64,000 nucleotides of DNA from CAWATZ01 sp963784995 (GTDB lineage: Bacteria > Planctomycetota > Planctomycetia > Gemmatales > Gemmataceae), in the NCBI GenBank assembly GCA_963784995.1, contig CAWATZ010000004.1, positions 620,001-684,000 on the forward strand. The letters run 5' to 3'. Below, in pieces: positions 1-6,428 of this stretch. The position numbers were made by a program, and so were the translations under genes. The notes below the pieces were generated by a model. It ran no database searches. It saw nothing but the letters and a program-made list of their open reading frames with translations, and was not told the origin of the DNA. How positions within the stretch are numbered: position 1 is the stretch's first letter; each line of letters starts with the position of its first letter.

Positions 1-245
1 AAACGCTCGGGCCCCAGCTGGCGAATGACCTCCTCGCCAATCTGCCGAGGAGTCAGCGGGCCGGTGTAGAGGTCCATCAGCTTGGTGCCAATGACCACCA
101 AGTTGCGGGCCAGCTCATCCAGACCAGGCTGACCTTTGGCAATGGCCGAGCAAATCCGCTGGCGCAAGGTATCGGCGTGGTGCTTGAACGTGTTAAGCAG
201 GACCGGAGGGGGCGATTCCGCGAGGGAACCATCGGCCGCTGGCAA
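1..245 (-). CDS. Partial hypothetical protein, 3' end beyond window
   Basis: An open frame on the minus strand runs off the left edge. It translates without stops for about 80 residues (readable core: TFKHHADTLRQRIC, then LARNLVVIGTKLMDLYTG, then QIGEEVIRQL), an amphipathic, probably helical sequence with no family that I recognise. The start is uncertain: there is no ATG in frame. A TTG lies at 245, and a strong AGGAGG (270-275) sits 9 bases before an ATA at 260, so initiation could be at either codon. A different short frame (346 to 191, 51 codons, containing CHNC) overlaps it and may be chance. Confidence 0.4.
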   Translation of the reverse strand, partial: MPAADGSLAESPPPVLLNTFKHHADTLRQRICSAIAKGQPGLDELARNLVVIGTKLMDLYTGPLTPRQIGEEVIRQLGPER

Positions 246-565
246 AGTCGAGGCAGTTATGGCAGGTGCCCTCCTGGAAAGAAAAACCGCTCGCCGCAAG
301 TTCCGGAAGCCTTCGATAGCGTTTTAGAGACGCTCTACAGCAACACATTGGTAAAATGTTTGTAGTTTGTATGCTTCCGCGGTCGGGCAGCGAGCGTTGG
401 CTCGGTGTCCTCTCTCAAGCTCTGCCGCTTTGGTTTGGTCTGTATTTCTCCTTTTGCCCAGCCAAGAAACCTTCGTAGTCCCAAGAGAAACAGAGCAAAA
501 ACAAAAGTCCAAACAAAAGAAACCAAAGCGGCAGAGCAAAGCTCCTGCCGCACTCCAAAAAGGGC
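246..565. other. Intergenic region downstream of the Ro60-like gene
   Basis: About 320 bases with no convincing gene. It is clearly AT-richer than the flanking genes, with A-rich runs at 490-520. It holds the long inverted repeat described separately (419-436 with 520-537). The 12 bases at 364-375 (AGTTTGTATGCT) also occur at 2409-2420 inside RNA 1 of the Y-RNA-like pair, but the remaining Y-RNA elements (closing helix, GACTT loop, T arm) are not present here, so a third RNA is not supported. Confidence 0.5.
419..537. repeat. Long hairpin (18-bp perfect arms) after the Ro60-like gene
   Basis: GCTCTGCCGCTTTGGTTT at 419-436 is the exact reverse complement of 520-537. The 83-base interior has a second imperfect pairing (CTGTATTTCTC near 440 with GAGAAACAG near 485), so the whole segment could fold into one long interrupted hairpin. 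It lies 28 bases beyond the stop codon of the Ro60-like gene and could end that transcript or be a stable RNA. There is no simple U-run immediately after the arm. Confidence 0.6.
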
Positions 566-2074
566 TCACCCCGCTTTCCGCTGGGGCAGGGGATAGTTCA
601 GGATCTCCGTCAGCAGCTCCGCCTGCGACGGCGCCGCCAGCAGCGGCACGACGTTGGGCAGGGCGTAGTAGTCGCCGCGGAACTCGAAGACGTGCAGCGG
701 AATCCCCTTCTCCCGGCACGCCTTCTCCAGCACGTCGCTGGACTGGCCAATCTTGACAATGGTGACCGACGGCTTCACGTTCAGGGCCTGGACGTACTTG
801 TCGTAGGCGTCCCGGAAGAACGGCGCCGCGTTCTCGCACTCGTCGGTGACCAGCACCAGCTGCTCGACGCGCTGCCGCTGCCGGGCCATCCACTCCAGGG
901 CCACGCCGCACGACGTGCTGCCGCCGGCATGCACACCCAGAAGCGCCTTCTCCCAGTCCGCCAGGCCGGTTGCTGCCGGCTGGATCGGATAGGCGATGGT
1001 GTCGAATGCGTAGGCATACAGGTCAGTTGCGCACACCGTCGAGATCAGCGCTCCCAGCTGTCGGCCAATCTCCAGAGCGACGTTCATGCTGCCGGACTTG
1101 TCCAGCAGCAGCGCCGTCGGCCGGGTGATCCGGCCGCGGGCCTTGACCCGCGCCTCGGTGACCTTGTCCAGCGTCTGCGCCAGCTCGGCCGACACGCCGG
1201 TTGCGTCGGCGGCCACCTGCGCCTTGTACGCGGAGACACGCCGGTCACTGCGGGCCGAAGCCAGCTTCTGCTCGATCAGCGCCGTCAGCTCCGGGTTGTC
1301 CAGCGCACCGCGCCGCTTGAGGGCGCCGAGGTTGTCGATCAGCTCCTGCGGGCTCATGCGCTCGATCAGCGCCAGCAGCACCGTCGGCGTCATCTGCTTG
1401 ACGACCGTGACCGCGACGCGGTACGGAATCTGATGCTCGATGATGGCGCGGGCCTGCTCGGTCGGGCTCGTTGCCCGGGTCAGCTCCCGCAGCGCGTGCA
1501 GCCGGCTGTCGGTCGGCGGCGCCTCCTCGAAGAGGATCTTCTGGGCCCGCTCGGCCGGGGCTACGTGAAGCAGGGCATAGAGCCGCTTCAGGGCCTTGCG
1601 CGCGACCAGCACGGTGCTATCGAACCAGTCGCTGTCGGCCTCGCGCTCCCGCAGGTAACGGACCACCTCGGTGCGCAGGGTCCGCGGCGGGTTGCGGAAC
1701 AGGCCGAAGCTCTCGACCACCTTCTGCGGCTCCGTGTCCTTGGTGCTGCGGTCGCGAACCTTACGGTTGGTCTTGCGGCCGTGAATGAAGTCCACGACGC
1801 GGACCACTTCGTAAGGCGGCAGACCGCGCAGCAACGCCAGGCCAACGTCGCGGTGGCCGGGGAAGTCGCTCAGCACCAGGTTGACGATGAACATTTCCTT
1901 GTGGTCGCGCACCTCGCCGGTGTCGCTGTACCATGCAGCCAGGCGGACGTAGAAACGCGGGTCCTGGCTGACCATTTCCTGGTGGGTCGGCCAGATGTCG
2001 GCCAGCTGGCGGTGCGGCGTCGTCAGCAGCGTGTTCAGGATGTTGAGCCGCAGGTCCTGCTCGGTCATGGGCAT
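566..2074 (-). CDS. Ro60-like RNA-binding protein (TROVE/vWA type)
   Basis: Predicted 502-residue protein. The N-terminal two thirds is helical and repeat-like (LLTTPHRQLADIW, YVRLAAWYSDTGEVRDHKEM, PPYEVVRVVDF), as in the HEAT-like ring of Ro60/Rsr proteins. The C-terminal third is a von Willebrand factor A domain with a complete MIDAS: DKSGS at about 325-329, a TS pair near 387 and TDE near 410. Ro60 proteins bind Y RNAs and misfolded RNAs and, in bacteria, can tether RNA to exonuclease. ATG at 2074 is preferred because AAGGAGG lies 7 bases upstream; an in-frame ATG at 2131 would overlap the 3' end of RNA 2. The assignment rests on domain order and on two Y-RNA-like RNAs immediately upstream; the TROVE part is divergent, so a generic vWA protein is the alternative. 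Confidence 0.8.
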   Translation of the reverse strand: MPMTEQDLRLNILNTLLTTPHRQLADIWPTHQEMVSQDPRFYVRLAAWYSDTGEVRDHKEMFIVNLVLSDFPGHRDVGLALLRGLPPYEVVRVVDFIHGRKTNRKVRDRSTKDTEPQKVVESFGLFRNPPRTLRTEVVRYLREREADSDWFDSTVLVARKALKRLYALLHVAPAERAQKILFEEAPPTDSRLHALRELTRATSPTEQARAIIEHQIPYRVAVTVVKQMTPTVLLALIERMSPQELIDNLGALKRRGALDNPELTALIEQKLASARSDRRVSAYKAQVAADATGVSAELAQTLDKVTEARVKARGRITRPTALLLDKSGSMNVALEIGRQLGALISTVCATDLYAYAFDTIAYPIQPAATGLADWEKALLGVHAGGSTSCGVALEWMARQRQRVEQLVLVTDECENAAPFFRDAYDKYVQALNVKPSVTIVKIGQSSDVLEKACREKGIPLHVFEFRGDYYALPNVVPLLAAPSQAELLTEILNYPLPQRKAG

Positions 2075-2107
2075 GACTTGGCCTCCTTCTGTCCGCGTCA
2101 CGGTGGG

Positions 2108-2254
2108 AAAAACGGTCCGTACAAGTCGCAACAGCTGTGCGTTACCGCCAGTTTACAAAACTGGTGCCTTTACCATTTGGCTACATCCGCTTGCACGGAT
2201 CGAGGGACTCGAACCCCCATAGGTGTGTGTAAGCTCTTGCTATAGGGTACGGAC
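2108..2254 (-). ncRNA. Y-RNA-like RNA 2 with circularly permuted tRNA module
   Basis: Read on the minus strand. Closing helix GTCCGTAC (2247-2254) with GTACGGAC (2115-2122), 8 perfect pairs. Then an internal loop (CCTATA opposite GACTT), then a second helix GCAAGAGCT with AGCTGTTGC (8 of 9 paired). Inside is a tRNA in permuted order: T stem GGGGG, T loop TTCGAGT, stem CCCTC; acceptor 3' strand GATCCGT; GCAA loop; acceptor 5' strand GCGGATG; TA; D arm GCC-AAATGGTAAA-GGC; A; anticodon arm CCAGT-TTTGTAA-ACTGG with U33 and A37. The tRNA is thus opened in the variable loop and its acceptor end is capped by a GNRA-type tetraloop, so it cannot carry CCA. TTTTT follows the 3' helix (2108-2112), and the Ro60-like start codon is 33 bases further. 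This matches the tRNA-mimicking YrlA class of bacterial Y RNAs. Confidence 0.85.
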
Positions 2255-2286
2255 TTTGCCTCAGTGAAATTCCTTACAATGGATCG

Positions 2287-2440
2287 AAAAGAGACCCGCA
2301 CAAGTCGCACAAGCGGTCAAACGTAGTGCTCTACCATTGAGCTACCGCCCCAAAGAATCCAGTGGAGCGGGTGGGAGTCGAACCCACAACCTCTCGGGTT
2401 TAATCCGAAGTTTGTATGCTCATGCCATTGGGTACGGGCC
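2287..2440 (-). ncRNA. Y-RNA-like RNA 1 with circularly permuted tRNA module
   Basis: Read on the minus strand. Closing helix GGCCCGTAC (2432-2440) with GTGCGGGTC (2293-2301), 9 pairs including two G-U. Internal loop CCAATG opposite GACTT. Second helix GCATGAGC with GCTTGTGC, 8 pairs. Inside is a tRNA with canonical segment lengths, in permuted order: anticodon arm TTCGG-ATTAAAC-CCGAG, variable AGGTT, T arm GTGGG-TTCGACT-CCCAC, acceptor CCGCTCC, A, an 11-base linker, acceptor GGGGCGG (7 pairs, one G-U), TA, D arm GCTC-AATGGTA-GAGC, A. The opening is at tRNA position 26/27. D-loop GG and T-loop TTC, which make the tRNA elbow, are kept. TCTTTT follows the helix. Its 5' end lies 14 bases after the stop of the ubiquitin-like gene, so processing from a shared transcript is likely. 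Confidence 0.85.
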
Positions 2441-2454
2441 TGGACGCACGTGTC

Positions 2455-2685
2455 TCAACCGAAGACGGCCTGCGGCCGAACGGTGAAGTTTCCTGTCTCG
2501 TGCCGATCCACGACGTGATCGGCGAGCTGGGCCTCGCGGAGACCGAGATAACGAGCCACGGCTCGCTTGACGTCGGTGGTGCCGGCAGCGTCACTCAGGT
2601 CCAGTTCCGCGAGCGGAACGTCCCGGCTCTGGCCATCGACACGGATGTGAACCAGAGACGGCGAATTGGCTTGCATCACGGGCAT
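2455..2685 (-). CDS. Small ubiquitin-like (beta-grasp) protein of the Y RNA locus
   Basis: 76 residues. ATG at 2685 has AGGAGG 5 bases upstream; a second ATG three codons later is possible. By eye the sequence suggests strand (LVHIRVDG), strand (SRDVPLAEL), helix (TTDVKRAVARYLGL), a turn, then strands ending in RPQAVFG with a C-terminal glycine. That order and the Gly end resemble ubiquitin, MoaD and ThiS folds. No catalytic residues are visible. It is the gene directly before the two Y-RNA-like RNAs and the Ro60-like gene, all on one strand, so it probably belongs to that system. The beta-grasp call is an inference from pattern; no E1-like or JAB peptidase gene is in the window. Confidence 0.7.
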   Translation of the reverse strand: MPVMQANSPSLVHIRVDGQSRDVPLAELDLSDAAGTTDVKRAVARYLGLREAQLADHVVDRHETGNFTVRPQAVFG

Positions 2686-2948
2686 GACATCCTCCTGTTG
2701 CGAAAACGAAAGAAAGGAACACCCCCGCTCAAGTTTCAGAAGCGGACCCGCAAATGCTTCTCATCTCGCGGCAGTGGAGAGGAGGGAAGAGCAAGAGACG
2801 TTCGCCCGTGTGTATGCTTTCGGTGTCGGAAGCGGGCGTGTTCATAAGGGATAGAGACAGCAATCAGCAAAAAGTTCGCTTCCGGAAAGGGAAAATCTTT
2901 GCCGGTGTCTGAGTGTCCAGGCTGGTCCGGATTGTGGTGTCCGGATTC
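2686..2948 (-). promoter_or_regulatory. Leader of the ubiquitin-like/Y-RNA/Ro60 locus
   Basis: 263 bases without a gene, upstream of the small ubiquitin-like gene. AGGAGG (2691-2696) is its ribosome site. A weak promoter-like pair reads TTGCTG, 17 bases, TTATGA on the minus strand around 2845-2872, a poor match to consensus. I looked for a sigma-54 site (GG-N10-GC), because some bacterial Ro60 loci are controlled by RtcR, and did not find one with correct spacing. A small hairpin CCGGA-N8-TCCGG lies at 2927-2944. Confidence 0.35.
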
Positions 2949-3353
2949 TTACTTGGTCGGAGCGGCGATTGGGGGGTAGATAAAAGCTCCATCGATGCTC
3001 AGGCCGCCGAGGACTACACCCCCAAAACGAAGCGGAATGTGGCTGGCCGGACGCCGCTGCATTTTGGTAAGGGCCTCTGCGACCGGATCCGTGGGGTCCA
3101 TGAGTTTCACGTCGAGCGGCTCGATCCAGGAGTCCTCTGCCTGCATTTGCCGTACCACGGCATGGACACGCCTATACCCTTTGTTACGTCCCTCGTTCTC
3201 CACAACGGGAGAAATGATGTACAGATGCCACTGACTGCTTTCGCTGACCTTGATCCAGCCTGCGGCGATCACCGGAAAACCTTCCTGAATCAAGCGATCC
3301 ACCAGTTTCTGTCCATCTTGAATCACGTGTTCTACCAACGGGATTTGATCCAT
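2949..3353 (-). CDS. Conserved hypothetical protein paired with HEPN
   Basis: 134 residues, start ATG at 3353 with GGAG 8 bases upstream. The N-terminal half (LVEHVIQDGQKLVDRLIQEG) is helical and amphipathic; the middle has a strand-rich WHLYIISPVV segment; the C-terminal end is SHIPLRFGGVVLGGLSIDG followed by AFIYPP. I do not recognise a named domain and see no MNT nucleotidyltransferase GS motif, so it is not the usual HEPN partner. It follows the HEPN gene by 83 bases on the same strand and is upstream of the ubiquitin-like gene, so it may be a cofactor or antitoxin-like partner of HEPN. Longer reading in the same frame upstream overlaps the HEPN gene and is not used. Confidence 0.7.
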   Translation of the reverse strand: MDQIPLVEHVIQDGQKLVDRLIQEGFPVIAAGWIKVSESSQWHLYIISPVVENEGRNKGYRRVHAVVRQMQAEDSWIEPLDVKLMDPTDPVAEALTKMQRRPASHIPLRFGGVVLGGLSIDGAFIYPPIAAPTK

Positions 3354-3436
3354 GGAAAGACTCCGTGCTTGGAATTGGTAACAGCCTCGCATAACGCCAC
3401 TGCTTCGGTCTTGCTCTTGCGTTAGTAGCGGCTTGA

Positions 3437-3745
3437 CTAATTCCAGTCTGTGACAGTTGCCCAGTTTTCTGCCAGGAAAGGATCTGCCGCCATCGCAGCT
3501 TCGAGGTCGGGTTCCAAGCCAGCAACGGCCATCAGCCTCTCGACGTCGTGAGTCCAGCACCTGTCCGCTAGCGGTTTGTCCGGGAACTCCTCGGCTTTCA
3601 TTTTCTTGGCGATGCGGGCCTTCAGGGCACATTCCACGGCATAGCCGGCCAGGTAGTAGGCACCCGACCACCGGCGTGCGGCCAGAAGGGCCTTGGTGTC
3701 CCGAAGCCGTTCTTTCGCCAGTCGCTGCAAATCGGCTCTGTTCAC
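3437..3745 (-). CDS. HEPN domain protein
   Basis: 102 residues. GTG at 3745 is chosen because AAGGAGG lies 7 bases upstream; the frame is open further upstream but without a ribosome site. The pattern VNRADLQRLAKERLRDTKAL then SGAYYLAGYAVECALKARIA then RCWTHDVERLM is the classic small HEPN four-helix domain, including the basic-plus-H segment (R-x3-H). HEPN proteins are commonly RNases or nucleotide-binding partners in toxin-antitoxin and RNA-surveillance systems. Here it heads a same-strand series leading to the Y-RNA/Ro60 genes, which suggests, but does not prove, a shared RNA-related role. Confidence 0.8.
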   Translation of the reverse strand: MNRADLQRLAKERLRDTKALLAARRWSGAYYLAGYAVECALKARIAKKMKAEEFPDKPLADRCWTHDVERLMAVAGLEPDLEAAMAADPFLAENWATVTDWN

Positions 3746-3953
3746 CAGCTCTCCTCCTTGATTGCTGGAAGTCGATCGACCCTTTGTTGAATTGTACCGA
3801 CGCGGCTTTCCTGGTGCTACCCGGTACTCTCGGCCCGGCTCGACGTCTTCTGGATGCGATAGGGCTCGCCGGAGCATACAAGTTCGGTAAGCTCAACAAC
3901 GTGAACAACGCGGAGATCACACACGACCATCCCGGACACTGAAAGGCTTCCCG

Positions 3954-5535
3954 ATGCTGATCGGCTACGTCAGCGACGAGCGCTACCTGGCCCTGGGCGA
4001 CGTGCTGCTGGAGTTCCAGAACGAACACGGCTCTGTCGAGGCCCGGTCGCGGGCCTCGGGCTCGGTCCACGCCGACCTGGCGCCCGGCCCCTACCGCGTC
4101 TACCTCTACCGACCCGGCTACGGCTCCAAGCTGGTGGACGTGACCCTCACGCCAGGCCAGCCGTATCACTTCCGGCTGCTGTCGGACCGTTTGCTCGGCT
4201 ACGCCTGGCCCAAGTGGGTGCGCTCGGGAGAGCGCTCGGAGTTCCGCGTTCACTCGCCGGCCGCCTACAAGCTGGAGCTGTACCGGCACGGCCGGCAGAA
4301 GGAGTTCGTCCGCCACTTTGGCTGGTTCGATGAACACGGTCCGCGGGCCACGGTGCAGATCAGCCCCGATGGCGACTACACTCAGACCGGCATCCAGTGG
4401 AACAAGGTCGGCTACACCAACCCGGTCCATCTGCAATACGCGGTCGCTCCCGAGAGGTCCGGCCTCTACTATCTTCCACGCCCGCACCACGACGGGACAC
4501 TATTTCTCGTTCCCCTGGATCGTCGCTCCCGCCCAGCCCCAGGCGAACGTCGCGGTGCTGGCCTCGAACATCACCTGGAACGCCTACAACAACTTCGGCG
4601 GCCGCAGCAATTACATCCATCCGGATCAGCTGCCGCCAACGCCCACCGCCAATGCCCGTATGGAGTTGAAACGCTACATCGACCCGGACCACGTGACCTA
4701 CGACACCGATACCTACGCTCCGCTGTCGTTCGACCGCCCGGAGCCGTTCTGTGCGGTGGGCGAAAGGGAGGAACCGACCGACCCGATCGAGGGCCGGCAA
4801 GCGTGCCACCTCGCTCCCGCCGAGTGGCGGCTGCTGGCCTGGCTGGAACGCGAACAGTTTGCCTATGACTACTACGCCGAGACGCAACTGCACTCCGGAG
4901 TTCTCGACCTGTCGCGCTACCGGGTGCTGATCCTCAACACCCACCCCGAATACTGGTCGCGGACGATGTACCGCTGCGTCAAGGAGTGGGTCCAGGAGCA
5001 GGGCGGCAAGCTGATGTACCTGGGAGGCAACGGCCTGGACTGCTTGGTGGACTTCGTTGGCGACAGCGCCGTTATCTACCAGAACGGCCCTGGCCGGGTA
5101 TTGCGACGGAGTGGGCTGGAGAATCGCTTTCATCTGAAGGAAGAGCCGACCACCTGCCTGCTCGGAGTCGTGTACTCCGATCCGGGAGCGATGACGGCAG
5201 CTCCCTATCAGGTGATCGATCCGACGCACTGGGCTTTCGAGGGAACGGGTCTGCGCAAGGGCGATCTGTTCGGGCAGCACAGCTTGCACCGCCGCTGTGT
5301 CGGCGGCGCGTCGGGGCATGAGACCGACAAGCTCACGCCGCACTCGCCGCCGAACGCCCAGCTGATCGCCCAGGGGACCAACGCCAATCAGGGCGGGGCG
5401 GACATGATCTATTACCCGACCGCCTCGGGCGGCGAGGTGTTCTCGGTCGGGTCCATCACCTACGTGGCGTCGTTGCTGGTGGATGACCGGATCTCACAGA
5501 TCACGGCCAACGCGCTGCGGCGATTCCTCGGTTAA
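3954..5535 (+). pseudogene. N,N-dimethylformamidase large-subunit-like gene, frameshifted
   Basis: Starts at ATG 3954. The first frame reads well to RSGLYY near 4472 and then loses sense; the next frame resumes at FHARTTTGHYFSFPW and continues to the stop at 5533-5535. Removing one C in TATCTTCC (about 4472-4474) restores one reading frame of about 526 residues. The motif ITWNAYNNFGGRS is characteristic of the dimethylformamidase beta-subunit-like C-terminal family, and ILNTHPEYWS and LMYLGGNGLD fit its Rossmann-like part. The N-terminal 100 residues form a beta-rich region. Function on formamides is not established for planctomycete members. The frameshift may be decay or a single sequence error, because the rest is well conserved. 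Confidence 0.75.
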
Positions 5536-5598
5536 CTGCGAAGCAGAGTCACGGAGCAGCAACAAGGCCAAAGAATGAAAAAATCGGGCTCGCTCCGG

Positions 5599-5655
5599 AC
5601 CCAGGGCGATGCCCTGGGCTATCCTGTTGTGCCCCTTCGGGGCGGAAGACAACAG
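5599..5655. repeat. Half copy of the CCCAGGGC palindrome family
   Basis: ACCCAGGGCGATGCCCTGGG, a CTATC link and GCCCCTTCGGGGCG are the same elements, in the same order, as the left arm of the full palindrome at 13215-13316, but the mirrored right arm is absent. It sits between two convergent stop codons (5535 and 5660). The two small hairpins it contains could act as a terminator for either gene. Confidence 0.7.
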
Positions 5656-5659
5656 ACTT

Positions 5660-6202
5660 TCACCGGCTGGCCACGCCCATCTTGCGGGCCTCGCCGATGG
5701 CCTCGCGGATGCGCGTGAACGGCTCGGCCAGGTCCACCGCCGGATCGACCCGTTCCCTCAGCAGCTCCCGGGCCGTCGCCAGATCCTGTGCGTAGCGCGG
5801 ATGGCAGCGCACCGCCCCCCGGCTCGGCGTCGCCGGGAAGACCACTGACTCATCCTCGAAGACCGCTTTCGGATCGTCGGCCGGCGTCACCCACAGGACC
5901 GGAACCTCCAGCTTGTGCCGCAGCTCCAGCACAATCTCCCGATCCGTCAGGACCGCCTGGACCGGAAGACCGGCCTTGTCTACCAGGGTCTTGCCGATCA
6001 GGTCGGCGCAGACGTACGGCTGGAGCGTGCTGGCATAGAGGATCTGCTGTACCCGGTTGGGCTGCACGGCACTGCTGAGACGGAACTCCAGCGGCCGGCC
6101 CCAGGCGTTGGTCACCAGATACCCGCCCAGGTAGCCGCTCGCTTCGTGCAGCACGGTCAGAAATCCCAGGTTGACGGCGGACGTGGATGCAGGTTGCGAC
6201 AT
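5660..6202 (-). CDS. Conserved hypothetical protein
   Basis: 180 residues. ATG at 6202 is preferred: GGAGGAG lies about 9 bases upstream, whereas the frame further upstream has no ribosome site. Sequence features include VNLGFLTVLHEASGYLGGYL, WGRPLEFRLS and LIGKTLVDKAGLPVQAVLTD. It is a soluble alpha/beta-looking protein without signal peptide or membrane segment, and without a family that I can name. It is divergent from the sulfite reductase gene downstream, with 226 bases between start codons that hold both promoters. Confidence 0.75.
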   Translation of the reverse strand: MSQPASTSAVNLGFLTVLHEASGYLGGYLVTNAWGRPLEFRLSSAVQPNRVQQILYASTLQPYVCADLIGKTLVDKAGLPVQAVLTDREIVLELRHKLEVPVLWVTPADDPKAVFEDESVVFPATPSRGAVRCHPRYAQDLATARELLRERVDPAVDLAEPFTRIREAIGEARKMGVASR

Positions 6203-6428
6203 TCGTGGGTCTCCTCCCCTGTCTTTGACTACATTTCCCAATCGACCAGCCCCGGACGCCACTTGAGACGCTTGACCTCCCATCTCTCCTCAAATGCCCT
6301 TGCCTGGCCCCTGCAAATCCTGTCCACCCCTGGATTTTCTCTCCCTTACCCAGTACAATCCAAGAAATCTGATCGTTTTAGTAATGATTGCCCTCAACCC
6401 CCAGGGACGGTGCCACACCGAGAAAGCC

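Noticed and set aside
2108..2440. Ordinary tRNA genes (Thr-like or Asn-like) on the minus strand
   Set aside because: The tRNA halves are in permuted order, the acceptor ends are closed by a linker and no CCA or normal 5'-to-3' order exists. They cannot be read as standard tRNA genes.
2820..2945. Sigma-54 promoter for the Ro60 locus
   Set aside because: The closest GG and GC elements are 13 bases apart, not 10, and no enhancer-like repeats are seen.
2949..4490. A single 513-residue protein on the minus strand
   Set aside because: Only the last 134 codons are protein-like; the rest is antisense to the dimethylformamidase-like gene and overlaps the HEPN gene.
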